Positions 44,984 to 53,269 of a stretch of 64,000 nt of DNA are shown here, one piece after another. Source of the stretch: DATCJU01 sp036562635 (GTDB lineage Bacteria; Actinomycetota; Actinomycetes; Mycobacteriales; Pseudonocardiaceae); contig DATCJU010000151.1 in assembly GCA_036562635.1 (NCBI GenBank), positions 8,092-72,091 of the forward strand, written 5' to 3'. Each line of letters starts with the position of its first letter. Positions within the stretch are counted from its first letter, which is position 1. A program made the translations under genes and the position numbers. The notes beneath the pieces were generated by a model. That model saw nothing but the letters and a program-made list of their open reading frames with translations. It was not told the DNA's origin and made no database searches.

Positions 44984-45966
44984 GTCTCTCCTCCGTCGGT
45001 GTGGGGGCGTACGAGATCGGCCGGCCTCCGATGGGGCACGGCCGGCGGGGTGTCCACCGTCCGCCCCACCCGGAGCAGGGCCTGGGGGAACCCCGGAAGG
45101 TCCAGACGCTCGGCGAGACCGGAACGCACCTCACGCAGGTGCAGTGGCTGGGTGACCACCGACGCGCCCAGGCCGAGACTGGTGGCGGTCAACCAGACCC
45201 GTTCCAGCACCGCTCCGGCGACCGTGTGGTCCCGTTTGCCGTCCTCGGCGGTGAGCACGACGAGCACGCACTCCTGCTGCAACCGGGAGGCCAGCACGTA
45301 ACGGTCGGGTGCGGGGCCACCGGGCCGGACCAGGCCACCGAACAACCCGGTGCCCTCCAGCCGGAGGCGCGGAATGCCGGTACCGGTGGGGTCCTCGGTA
45401 CCGGAGACGGTCCAGGCCGCCAGTTCCCGCTGGTACCCGCTGTCGTGTCGCAGCACCCCCGCGGCGTGTTCGAACAGCCCCGCCACCGCGTGTGCCTGCT
45501 CCGGTCCGCTGATGCGGTGCACGTCGACCCCGGGTTCGTCGGCCGCGGCCATCAGGGCCCGGATCTCGTCCTCGTCCAGAGGACTGGACGCGAAGGGCTC
45601 ACGATGGCTGCGCCGCCGTGGGATGGCGGCGAACCATGCGGCCTCGGTCTCGGTGGGCGGCTGGGGCGACACCGCCGTCACGGTGACCACGTGATCGGGA
45701 TGCGTCGGGTCCGGGAACAGCGCCACCGCGGTCCGCCACCCCAGGTTCCGCACGGCCAGCACCAGGTTGGTCAGCGCGGCACCGCAGGAGATCAGCCGGT
45801 CCCGACCGGTGGGGTCGTGGTGCGGAAGGGAGACGTCCCCCCGCTCGAACAACAGGGCACTGCGCTGGTGCAGTTCCAGCACCCATGGCTGGGTGTTGTG
45901 CACCGAGGGCGCCCGCTGCACCGCCCGTACCAGCACTCCCTCTTCGTCGGGTGACCAGTTGCTCAT
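44980..45966 (-). CDS. Second Acg-family nitroreductase-like protein
   Basis: 328 residues, same family as the 40976-41977 gene but clearly diverged. It has RAVQRAPSVHNTQPWVLEL, IPRRRSHREPFASSP and VWLTATSLGLGASVVTQPLHL. AAGGAG lies 10 bp before the ATG at 45966. The TGA stop overlaps the next gene's ATG (ATGA). Nitroreductase plus stress protein in one unit repeats the DosR-regulon pattern. Confidence 0.93.
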   Translation of the reverse strand: MSNWSPDEEGVLVRAVQRAPSVHNTQPWVLELHQRSALLFERGDVSLPHHDPTGRDRLISCGAALTNLVLAVRNLGWRTAVALFPDPTHPDHVVTVTAVSPQPPTETEAAWFAAIPRRRSHREPFASSPLDEDEIRALMAAADEPGVDVHRISGPEQAHAVAGLFEHAAGVLRHDSGYQRELAAWTVSGTEDPTGTGIPRLRLEGTGLFGGLVRPGGPAPDRYVLASRLQQECVLVVLTAEDGKRDHTVAGAVLERVWLTATSLGLGASVVTQPLHLREVRSGLAERLDLPGFPQALLRVGRTVDTPPAVPHRRPADLVRPHTDGGET

Positions 45967-46262
45967 GGCGGTGACGCTCCTTCCCGGGGGGCCGGTGCCG
46001 GGCCCCGCGCTTCCCGGTCCCGTCGCGGGCCGACACGTGCGGGCCCGGGAACACGGCCTGTCCGCCCCGCCACGCACCGGGCCGCACGACCCGCTCGGCA
46101 GGGCCTGGGTTCGGATACCAACGTTCGTCCCGTTCTGAACCCGTCGCGGCCGTCCCGGCGGTTCCGGTGACAGGTCCCTCGTGGCAGGTCCACCCGACCA
46201 CGAACGCGTCTCGGTCCCCGGCCCGGGTGGCGGATGCCGGCACGGCCCCGCACGGTGGGCAC

Positions 46263-47153
46263 ATGAACGGGTCGAGCTCTCCCGGTGCGGTGGTCTGCGG
46301 GGTCGACGGGTCACGATGGGCGGAGGACGCAGCGCTGTGGGCCGCCGCGGAGGCTGTCCGACGCCGGGCCGAGCTGCACCTGGTCCACGCCATGCCGCCA
46401 CCCCCGGTCGCGGTGGTCGGTGGACCGCCGGGCCGGTGGGTGGCCGGCTCGCTCCGCGATCGCGCGGAACGGATACTCACGGGCACGGCCACCCGCTGCC
46501 GGGAGGAGCACCCGGGTCTGACGGTGCGGACCAGGACGGACACCGCTCCCGCGGCCCAGGTCCTGTTGCGCCACGGCACGGAGGCGGGGGTGCTGGTCGT
46601 GGGCAGCCGTGGTCTCGGTGGCCACACCGGGCTGGTCGTGGGCTCGGTCGGGGTGGCGTTGGCTGCGGCCGCTCCGTGCCCCGTGGTCGTGGTCAGGGCG
46701 TCCGACGGTGCACCACCCACCACGGGTCCGGTCCTGCTGGGTCTCGACCCGTCGGCCTGCGGGGCCGACATCGGTTTCGCCGTCACCGCGGCGCTGGCCC
46801 GGCGCTGCCCTCTCGTCGTCGTGCACGCCTGGTACACCGAGCTGGACGGCGATCCGCTGACCGAGTTCCTCGACGCCTTCGGCGACGAGCCGCACCGGAC
46901 GGCAACCGCCCGGGTCGAGCAGACCCTGGCGTCCTGGCGCAGGGCACACGCCGACCTCGACATCCGTACCGAGGTCCGGCACGCTCGACCGGTCCCCGCG
47001 CTGCTGGAGGTGGCAACACGGCACGGCGCCCAGCTGCTGGTGCTCGGCCGGGCGCACCGCGGCCCCGTCACCGGGCATCTGCTCAGCTCCACGATCCACG
47101 GTGCCCTGCACGGAGCACCGTGCCCGGTCGCGGTCGTGCCCCTGGAACGGTGA
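46263..47153 (+). CDS. Tandem universal stress protein
   Basis: 296 residues. Domain 1 has the full ATP loop (GSRGLGGHTGLVVGSV). Domain 2 is degenerate (GRAHRGPVTGHLLSS). Starts VVCGVDGSRWAEDAALWAA. It is divergent from the nitroreductase/USP pair across 296 bp. That gap contains a spaced GGGTTC/GAACCC repeat (about 46108-46142) but no clear regulator box. Confidence 0.95.
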   Translation: MNGSSSPGAVVCGVDGSRWAEDAALWAAAEAVRRRAELHLVHAMPPPPVAVVGGPPGRWVAGSLRDRAERILTGTATRCREEHPGLTVRTRTDTAPAAQVLLRHGTEAGVLVVGSRGLGGHTGLVVGSVGVALAAAAPCPVVVVRASDGAPPTTGPVLLGLDPSACGADIGFAVTAALARRCPLVVVHAWYTELDGDPLTEFLDAFGDEPHRTATARVEQTLASWRRAHADLDIRTEVRHARPVPALLEVATRHGAQLLVLGRAHRGPVTGHLLSSTIHGALHGAPCPVAVVPLER

Positions 47154-47204
47154 GCCCTCACGGGGCCGGCGCTCTCCGTGTCCGCAGCCCTCGGTCGAGG
47201 AGGT

Positions 47205-48332
47205 TCAGGTACGGGGGGACGTGGGAGCCGCGGTCCCACCTCCGGCTGCGGCGTTCCGGCGTGCGACCAGGGACGTGTGGGTGGGGGCGTCCGGCACGGT
47301 GGGTGGCCGGCCGACGGCGAACTCCCGGCGCAGCACCGGCACGACCTCCTCGCCGAGGATGTCGATCTGCTCCAGCACGGTCTTCAGCGGCAGGCCGGCG
47401 TGGTCCATCAGGAAGAGCTGCCGCTGGTAGTCGCCGAAGTACTCCCGGAACTTCAGGGTCCGGTCGACGACCTGTTGCGGACTGCCCACCGTGAGAGGGG
47501 TCTGCGCCATGAACTCCTCCAGCGACGGGCCGTGCCCGTAGACGGGGGCGTTGTCGAAGTAGGGGCGGAACTCACGCACCGCGTCCTGGGACCGCCTGCG
47601 CATGAACACCTGGCCGCCGAGTCCGACGATGGCCTCCTCGGGCGCCCCGTGCCCGTAGTGGGCGTAGCGTTCGCGGTAGAGGCCGACCAGGCGCTGGAAG
47701 TGTTCCTTGGGCCAGAAGATGTTGTTGGCGAAGAACCCGTCACCGTAGTAGGCGGCCTGCTCGGCGATCTCGGGGCTGCGGATCGAACCGTGCCAGACGA
47801 AGGGTGGTACCCCGTCCAGCGGCCGCGGTGTGGCGGTGAACCCCTCCAGGGGTGTGCGGAAACGGCCCTGCCAGTCCACGACGTCCTCGCGCCACAGCCG
47901 GTGCAGCAAGGCGTAGTTCTCGATGGCGAGCGGGATGCCCTGGCGGATGTCCTTGCCGAACCAGGGGTAGACCGGGGCGGTGTTGCCACGGCCCAGCATC
48001 AGGTCGACACGCCCGTCGGCCAGGTGCTGCAGCATCGCGTAGTCCTCGGCGATCTTGACCGGATCGTTGGTCGTGATCAGGGTCGTCGCCGTGGACAGGA
48101 TCAACCGCTCGGTGCGGGCGGCGATGTAGCCCAGCATGGTCGTCGGCGAGGAGGGCACGAACGGCGGATTGTGGTGCTCACCGGTGGCGAAGACGTCCAG
48201 GCCGGCCTCCTCCGCCTTCAGCGCGATCGCCACCATGGCCTTGATCCGCTCGTGCTCGCCGGGCGTCCTGCCCGTGGTGGGATCGGGCGTGACGTCACCA
48301 ACACTGAAGATCCCGAACTGCATCGTATCCAC
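47205..48332 (-). CDS. LLM-class flavin-dependent oxidoreductase
   Basis: 375 residues, luciferase-like TIM barrel. Features: MQFGIFSVGDVTPDPTTGRTP, AEEAGLDVFATGEHHNPPFVPSSP, GRVDLMLGRGNTAPVYPWFG and FANNIFWPKEHFQRLVG. This branch uses FMN or F420; substrate unknown. Start: GTG 48332 after a GGAGGTGGGGG tract, or ATG at 48323. It ends with a Thr/Pro/Ala-rich tail. Neighbouring second LLM gene, same strand, is 94 bp upstream. Confidence 0.9.
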   Translation of the reverse strand: MDTMQFGIFSVGDVTPDPTTGRTPGEHERIKAMVAIALKAEEAGLDVFATGEHHNPPFVPSSPTTMLGYIAARTERLILSTATTLITTNDPVKIAEDYAMLQHLADGRVDLMLGRGNTAPVYPWFGKDIRQGIPLAIENYALLHRLWREDVVDWQGRFRTPLEGFTATPRPLDGVPPFVWHGSIRSPEIAEQAAYYGDGFFANNIFWPKEHFQRLVGLYRERYAHYGHGAPEEAIVGLGGQVFMRRRSQDAVREFRPYFDNAPVYGHGPSLEEFMAQTPLTVGSPQQVVDRTLKFREYFGDYQRQLFLMDHAGLPLKTVLEQIDILGEEVVPVLRREFAVGRPPTVPDAPTHTSLVARRNAAAGGGTAAPTSPRT

Positions 48333-48425
48333 AGCGCACCCCCACCTCCGGTTACCCCCTGCCGGGGAGGTGCAACCGCGCAGCCGCTGCACCACGTTCC
48401 GGCCGGTCCCCGGTGTCGAGGCCGG

Positions 48426-49499
48426 TCACCGACGGTGGGCGAGGTGCGTCGCGAGCGGCCCGGAGTCGTTCCCGCCCGGGGTCGGTCCGCGCTCCCCGAG
48501 CCCGGCCAACCGGGCCAGGCGCCGGTAGGAGTCCAGCATCTCCTCCCGGTCGTAGGTGCTCGTGGTCACGAGGACCTCGTCCGCCCCGGTGGCCGCGACC
48601 ACCCGGGCCAGTTCGGCTGCCACCTCGTCCTCGGTGCCGTGGATCTGTCCGCGCAGTGTGTCCGCGAGCAGGCGGCGCTCCCGGTCGGTCATGTCCCGGG
48701 CGAGCACCTCCTCGGCAGGCACCAGCGGCGGGAAGACCCCGTGGATGCGGGAGTGGACGGTCGACCAGGCCTCGGGAAGCAGCAACCGCCTGGCCGCCTC
48801 CGTGTTCCCGGCGACCGCGATGGCCGCGGCGACGACCACGTAGGGGCGGTCGGCCCAGGGCGAGGGCCGGAAGCGGCGACGGTAACGCTCGATCGCACCC
48901 AGCATCCGCTCCTCCCCCCGGACGGCCCCGATCACCAGGGGAAGGCCCAGGTCGGCGGCGTGATCGGCCGCGGCCCCGGTGGCCAGGACAAAGACCGGTA
49001 CCCGGGCGCCCTCGGCCGGCGTGGCCCGCGCACCGGGGTGGACCCGCTGTTCCCCGGTGAAGTAGCCGAGCAGTTCCTCCAGCTGCGCCCCGAACTCCGC
49101 GGCAGCCTCCTTGTCCCGTCCCAGGGCACGGCGAACGTCGCGGGTGAACCCGACCGAGCGTCCCAGCCCCATGTCGATGCGCCCCGGGAAGAGCGAGGCG
49201 AGCACGCCGAACTGTTCGGCCACCACGAACGGTGGGTGGTTGGGCAGCATCACGCCGCCGGTGCCGACCCGGATGCGTGTGGTGGCCGAGGCGACGGCGG
49301 CGGCCAGCACCGTCGGTGCCGCACCGGCGATACCGGGAACCCCGTGGTGTTCCGCCACCCAGAACCGGTGGTAGCCCAGCGCCTCGATCCGACGGGCGAA
49401 CCGGACGGTGTCGCGCAGCGCCCGCGCCGCGCTCTGCCCCTTCCGGACGCTCGACCGGTCCAGCACGGACAGTCGGGAGGGAAGTGCCGTCGACGTCAC
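48426..49499 (-). CDS. LLM-class flavin-dependent oxidoreductase
   Basis: 357 residues, different subfamily from the preceding gene: LSVLDRSSVRKGQSAARAL, RRIEALGYHRFWVAEHHGVPGIAGAAP and IRVGTGGVMLPNHPPFVVAEQFG. This is the MsnO8/alkanal-monooxygenase-like group. It probably needs a reduced flavin from a partner. The GTG at 49499 is based on homologue starts; an ATG at 49532 is possible. Confidence 0.88.
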   Translation of the reverse strand: MTSTALPSRLSVLDRSSVRKGQSAARALRDTVRFARRIEALGYHRFWVAEHHGVPGIAGAAPTVLAAAVASATTRIRVGTGGVMLPNHPPFVVAEQFGVLASLFPGRIDMGLGRSVGFTRDVRRALGRDKEAAAEFGAQLEELLGYFTGEQRVHPGARATPAEGARVPVFVLATGAAADHAADLGLPLVIGAVRGEERMLGAIERYRRRFRPSPWADRPYVVVAAAIAVAGNTEAARRLLLPEAWSTVHSRIHGVFPPLVPAEEVLARDMTDRERRLLADTLRGQIHGTEDEVAAELARVVAATGADEVLVTTSTYDREEMLDSYRRLARLAGLGERGPTPGGNDSGPLATHLAHRR

Positions 49500-49874
49500 C
49501 TCCGAGGCAACACCGGCCGGGGGAACCGGCATTCCCCGGTGTCGGGGCACCCCACCGGCGGTCCGCCCTCGCGTCCCGGACACACTCGTCCGGCGTAGCG
49601 GGTGAGTCCCGTCCTCCACGCCGACAACACGGGCACCCACACCCCACGGGCGGCGACCTGCGGTGTCCGGGAGCGTGTCACCACCCCCACGGGTGGCGCC
49701 CGAAGAAGTGGTTTGCCGTTACGGCGTCAGGCTTTCGACGAGGGGCACTTCGCCCGGATTGCGCTGGTGGGAGACACGAGGGGAATAAATTTCAGTTGAG
49801 ACTGAAACAATTATTGCAATTGCATTGAAGCTAAGGGTTGCTCTTTCGTCACGACACTGCGATGTTCAAGTGCG
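49500..49874. other. Divergent region with AT-rich palindromes
   Basis: 375 bp. The first two-thirds show nothing. At 49790-49807, TTTCAGT-TGAG-ACTGAAA is a perfect 7-bp-arm repeat. At 49815-49824, TGCAATTGCA is a palindrome. These stand out from the surrounding GC-rich DNA and look like an operator/promoter for the next gene. Confidence 0.5.
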
Positions 49875-50330
49875 ATGCCGAAGCTTCTGATCGTCCACCA
49901 CACGCCCTCGCCGTCGATGCAGGCCATGCTCGAAGCGGTCATCGACGGTGCGCGCGACGAGGCGATCGAGGGTGTCGACGTCGTCGTACGTCCCGCCCTG
50001 GTCGCCACGGCGGTCGACGTCCTGGAAGCCGACGGCTACCTGCTCGGCACCCCTGCCAACATCGGCTACATGAGCGGGGCGCTGAAGCACTTCTTCGACG
50101 GGATCTACTACCCGTGCCTACAGGCCACGGTGCGCCGGCCCTACGCACTCTACGTGCACGGCAACAACGACGTCTGCGGCGCGGTCCGCGCCGTGGAGTC
50201 GATCAGCACCGGTCTGCGGTGGCGACGGGTGCGTCCACCGGTGGAGGTGATCGGCGAGCCCAGCAAGGAGGACCTTCAAGCCTGCTGGGAACTGGGAGCG
50301 ACCGTCGCAGCGGAACTCTCCCCCGGCTGA
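49875..50330 (+). CDS. Flavodoxin-like NAD(P)H-dependent oxidoreductase
   Basis: 151 residues. Flavodoxin fold: MPKLLIVHHTPSPSMQAMLEAVIDGA for the phosphate loop, GYLLGTPANIGYMSGALKHFFDGIYYPC for the flavin loop, and YVHGNNDVCGAVRAVESI. This is the short NQO/WrbA-like group. It could supply reduced flavin to the adjacent monooxygenases, which is inferred from position only. It is divergent from them. No Shine-Dalgarno is obvious before the ATG. Confidence 0.88.
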   Translation: MPKLLIVHHTPSPSMQAMLEAVIDGARDEAIEGVDVVVRPALVATAVDVLEADGYLLGTPANIGYMSGALKHFFDGIYYPCLQATVRRPYALYVHGNNDVCGAVRAVESISTGLRWRRVRPPVEVIGEPSKEDLQACWELGATVAAELSPG

Positions 50331-50516
50331 CGGCGACCCCAGCCCACACCGGCCGACGCGCCGAACCGCGCCCGGAACAGCCGGTGTAGCCGATTCGTGA
50401 CCAATCTCTCGATCGGCGATCACTCGGCTTCCCACCAGGTCAGCCCCGCACCGACCTGGGAAAGCGGAACTCCTGCGGCCCGAAACTTGATCAACATCTA
50501 GCGCCGCGGGTGCGGC

Positions 50517-50528
50517 AGGATGCATCCT
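50517..50528. promoter_or_regulatory. Perfect palindrome upstream of the Cys-rich protein
   Basis: AGGATGCATCCT, 37 bp before the ATG, with a TTGATCAA palindrome at 50487-50494. Either may be an operator. Confidence 0.35.
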
Positions 50529-50565
50529 TTGGCCCGACCCCGACAAGGACATGGAGAAGCACCGC

Positions 50566-50925
50566 ATGACCGCGACGATGCACGAACCCGGCCCGGCGGA
50601 CTGGCCGACCGGCCCGATCCCCGTCATCGACGAGGCCCCGACAACCGTGCTCTTCGACACCGGTGAGCTGAACGCGCTGCTCGCGGAGGCCACCGACGCC
50701 CCCGCGGAGCCGAAGCCGGCGGTGCGACGGCACCACCGCGAGCAGCAGGCGACCTGCGCCCGGTGCGCCGCGGACGACCACGCCTGGGGAAGCACCGAGC
50801 GCGAGGACGTCGGGTACGCCCGGCTCACCCGACGGTTCTGTGAGTGCTCCGAGTGCTCGGACTGCGAGGCCACGCAGGTGACGGTCGAGCCCACGGTGTC
50901 CTTCGGCGGGCAACACCGGGAGTGA
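50566..50925 (+). CDS. Small Cys-rich hypothetical protein
   Basis: 119 residues. It has a Pro-rich N terminus (EPGPADWPTGPIPVIDEAPTTVLFDTGELNALLAEA) and a central basic stretch. The C-terminal half carries a CARCAADDHAW motif and FCECSECSDCEATQV. Seven cysteines in CxxC/CxC/CxxC spacing suggest a zinc or Fe-S site. The ATG at 50566 follows GGAG by 9 bp; an ATG at 50551 has a poor site. Family not recognised. Confidence 0.7.
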   Translation: MTATMHEPGPADWPTGPIPVIDEAPTTVLFDTGELNALLAEATDAPAEPKPAVRRHHREQQATCARCAADDHAWGSTEREDVGYARLTRRFCECSECSDCEATQVTVEPTVSFGGQHRE

Positions 50926-51052
50926 CCCCGGGCTGGTGAACCTCCCCGCCGGAAGAACCGGACGGGTGCCCCCGACCCCGCCGGCTTCCTCCGACCGTGA
51001 CAGCGGTCGCGACCCGACCGTTCCTTCCCGCAGAGCAGCGAGACCCTGCCAG

Positions 51053-51691
51053 CTACAGCTGCTCCACCAACGCCGGCCGGCGGGGATCGTCCACCCGTAC
51101 CACCACGTCGGCCTGCCGCCACGGCACGACCTCCTCCGCGTAGCGAGCGAAGGCAGGCAGGGTCCAGGACCACTCCGGGTCGATCCGCCGGGCCAGCGCT
51201 GTCGGGGACAGCCACAGATGGACCGTGACGTCGAACGGCAGTCCCCGACCGAGCAGCAACGACCCGTCCACCAGGACTACACCGCCCGGTGGCACCCGCA
51301 CGTAGTCCGCCCGCGTGGCACGATCCGTTTCCGCGTCCCACAGGCTCGGCAGCACCCGTCCGGACCCGTCCGGGGCGGTCGGCGCGAGCACCTCACGGTG
51401 CAGGGCCCCCAGGTCCACCCAGCCCTCGTAGAAGGAGTCCGGGTCGTGACGCCCCCGCTCGAACCGCAACGAGGCCGGGCGCAGGAAGTCCGTCGCGCTC
51501 ACCCGTACCACCGCACGGCCACGCACCCGTAGCGGATCCACCAGCCTCTCGGCCAGCTCCCCCGGGGCAGCAGGGCCCGGACCGTCCACCGCCACCCGCG
51601 TCCAACGGGTCGCAGCGGCCCCGGCGATCCGGTCGGCGAGTTCCTCGATCAACAGGGGCCAGGACACCGGACGCACACGCACTCGATCCAT
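51053..51691 (-). CDS. Uridine kinase-like protein with a degenerate P-loop
   Basis: 212 residues. RVAVDGPGPAAPGELAERL sits where uridine/phosphoribulokinases have GxxxxGK[ST]; the Lys-Ser/Thr is lost. Later features fit the family: VSATDFLRPASLRFERGRHDPDSFYEGWVDL (DFY region), LVDGSLLLGR and LPFDVTVHLWLSP. Nucleotide binding may be altered, or the protein may be a pseudoenzyme. It lies 66 bp downstream of a MerR gene, same strand. Start: ATG at 51691. Confidence 0.8.
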   Translation of the reverse strand: MDRVRVRPVSWPLLIEELADRIAGAAATRWTRVAVDGPGPAAPGELAERLVDPLRVRGRAVVRVSATDFLRPASLRFERGRHDPDSFYEGWVDLGALHREVLAPTAPDGSGRVLPSLWDAETDRATRADYVRVPPGGVVLVDGSLLLGRGLPFDVTVHLWLSPTALARRIDPEWSWTLPAFARYAEEVVPWRQADVVVRVDDPRRPALVEQL

Positions 51692-51757
51692 CCTGCCCTG
51701 ATCCGGCACCCACGTCGCCGCCGAGCGCAGACCACCGTCCCCGAACGGCGGACCGGA

Positions 51758-52174
51758 TCAGGAGAGGAGCCGTCCGGGCCCGATCATGGTGCGCAGTTCG
51801 GCGGCGAAACGCTCCACCCCGTGCAGCTGCTCGAGCAACACCCGACGGCGGGACTCCGCCGCATCGTGGTACACCCGCAGCCGTTCCCGCAGCCTCGCCC
51901 GCTCGGCCGCGGGCAACCGGGCGGCGGACTCCGGTGATCCCAGTCGGTCCAGTGCGGACAGCACCTCGCTCATCTGCTCCAGGGTGAACTCCAGCGGCTT
52001 CATCTGCTTGACCAGCCGCAACCGGTCCACATCGGCCTCGGAGTAGAGACGGAAACCTCCCCGGCTCCGCGAGGACGGCCGGACCAGACCGACCTCCTCG
52101 TAGTAACGGATGGTCCGCAGGGACAGCCCGGTACGCTCGGCCACCTCCCCGATCTGCATGTGCCGCTCAGCCAC
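51758..52174 (-). CDS. MerR-family transcriptional regulator
   Basis: 138 residues. N-terminal MerR wing: MQIGEVAERTGLSLRTIRYYEEVGLVRPSSRSRGGFRLYSEADVDRL, then a coiled-coil helix KQMKPLEFTLEQMSEVLSALDRL and a C-terminal helix. No metal-binding cysteine is present, so a metal sensor is unlikely. The GTG at 52174 lies 6 bp after GGGAGG. First gene of a likely unit with the uridine-kinase-like gene. Divergent from an unknown protein over 224 bp that includes TCACGTGA at about 52233. Confidence 0.92.
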   Translation of the reverse strand: MAERHMQIGEVAERTGLSLRTIRYYEEVGLVRPSSRSRGGFRLYSEADVDRLRLVKQMKPLEFTLEQMSEVLSALDRLGSPESAARLPAAERARLRERLRVYHDAAESRRRVLLEQLHGVERFAAELRTMIGPGRLLS

Positions 52175-52398
52175 GGCCGCCCTCCCACGACGCACATCGT
52201 GTCTCCCCCGCACCTCGAACCTACCTTCACGTCACGTGAGTGTCAGCGCACGGTGGTGTCGGGTATCTCTTCGGCAGCCCGTGGCGAGCGGAATAGATCA
52301 CATAGAGGTGAACCTTCACGCATCGGTAGAGTTGAAGCACTTGCCGCCATAACCCGATCGGGCGGCACCTCAGTCGACGCCAGGAGAACGCCCACAAC

Positions 52399-53163
52399 AT
52401 GAGCACCGCAACCACGCAACCGCCCGTGCCCCACGCCCCGACCGCCGACACCCAGAAGTCGTCGCTGGTTCGGCTGGCGGAGGCGGCTGCCCGCACCGCA
52501 GGCGGCGATGGCGGCGCCGTGGCCGTGGTCCGTGGCTTCGACCGGAACAGCCGACAGCGCGCCAGCCTGCTGCGCGGCCACCTGACCGCGTTGCAGGTCC
52601 AGGTGATCGACGCGACTCCAGCCCTGACCCGCTCCGAGAGCGCCATCGACCGGCTCCCCCGGCTCAGCGCCGTGATCAACGCCGCGGGGGCTGCCTCCGA
52701 CGACGCACACCGGCTCGCCGCTCGCCTGCGTGTGCCGCTGCTGACCCTGGCCGACGGCGAGACCGCCTCGGAGGAGAACTCCGGCCAGGAGGTCGCCGAG
52801 CGTCGACGTGACGTCATCGAGATCAACGCCCCCGACCGCGCGCGTGACGTGGCGTTCGTCGACATCGCCGCCGAGCCGGTCGACGAGCAGGCCGGGGAGC
52901 TGACCGTCACCGTCGACGGCGAGTCCGGTGGCACCCTCACCGGCTCCTCCGTGCTCGTGACCCTGGTCAGGAACCAGCTCGGGGTGCGGGTCTCCGCCCC
53001 CGGCCGTGCTCCCGAGTCGCTGTTCGGGCAGCGGGTGGTGCTGCAGGCGACCAGCGGTGCCTACACGCTGATCCGGGACGGTCTGCCGATCGGTGAGCTG
53101 GGTGGCCCGCTGACCCTCACCGTCGAGCCACAGGACCTCGCGGTCCACTTCGTACAGCGCTGA
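52399..53163 (+). CDS. Conserved protein of unknown function
   Basis: 254 residues. N-terminal half resembles a Rossmann-like alpha/beta unit (GAVAVVRGFDRNSRQRASLLRGHL, RLSAVINAAGAASDDAHRL). C-terminal half is beta-rich (GELTVTVDGES, TLVRNQLGVRVSAPGRAP, GGPLTLTVEPQDLAVHFVQR). The arrangement is reminiscent of diacylglycerol/lipid-kinase-like proteins, but no GGDGT catalytic motif is present, so I do not assign it. AGGAGA lies about 12 bp before the ATG. Confidence 0.75.
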   Translation: MSTATTQPPVPHAPTADTQKSSLVRLAEAAARTAGGDGGAVAVVRGFDRNSRQRASLLRGHLTALQVQVIDATPALTRSESAIDRLPRLSAVINAAGAASDDAHRLAARLRVPLLTLADGETASEENSGQEVAERRRDVIEINAPDRARDVAFVDIAAEPVDEQAGELTVTVDGESGGTLTGSSVLVTLVRNQLGVRVSAPGRAPESLFGQRVVLQATSGAYTLIRDGLPIGELGGPLTLTVEPQDLAVHFVQR

Positions 53164-53175
53164 ACCGTTGCTTCG

Positions 53176-53214
53176 ACCGGGGCGGTGGACCGTGGAACGG
53201 TCCACCGCCCCGGT
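53176..53214 (+). terminator. Strong terminator
   Basis: Perfect 16-bp stem (53176-53191 with 53199-53214), followed on the plus strand by TTTCTTCC, 12 bp after the unknown gene's stop and before the convergent polyprenyl synthase gene. Confidence 0.85.
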
Positions 53215-53269
53215 TTCTTCCGGCCGTCGGTACCGCCGGGAACGTGGACCTGCATCCCACGTACCCGGT

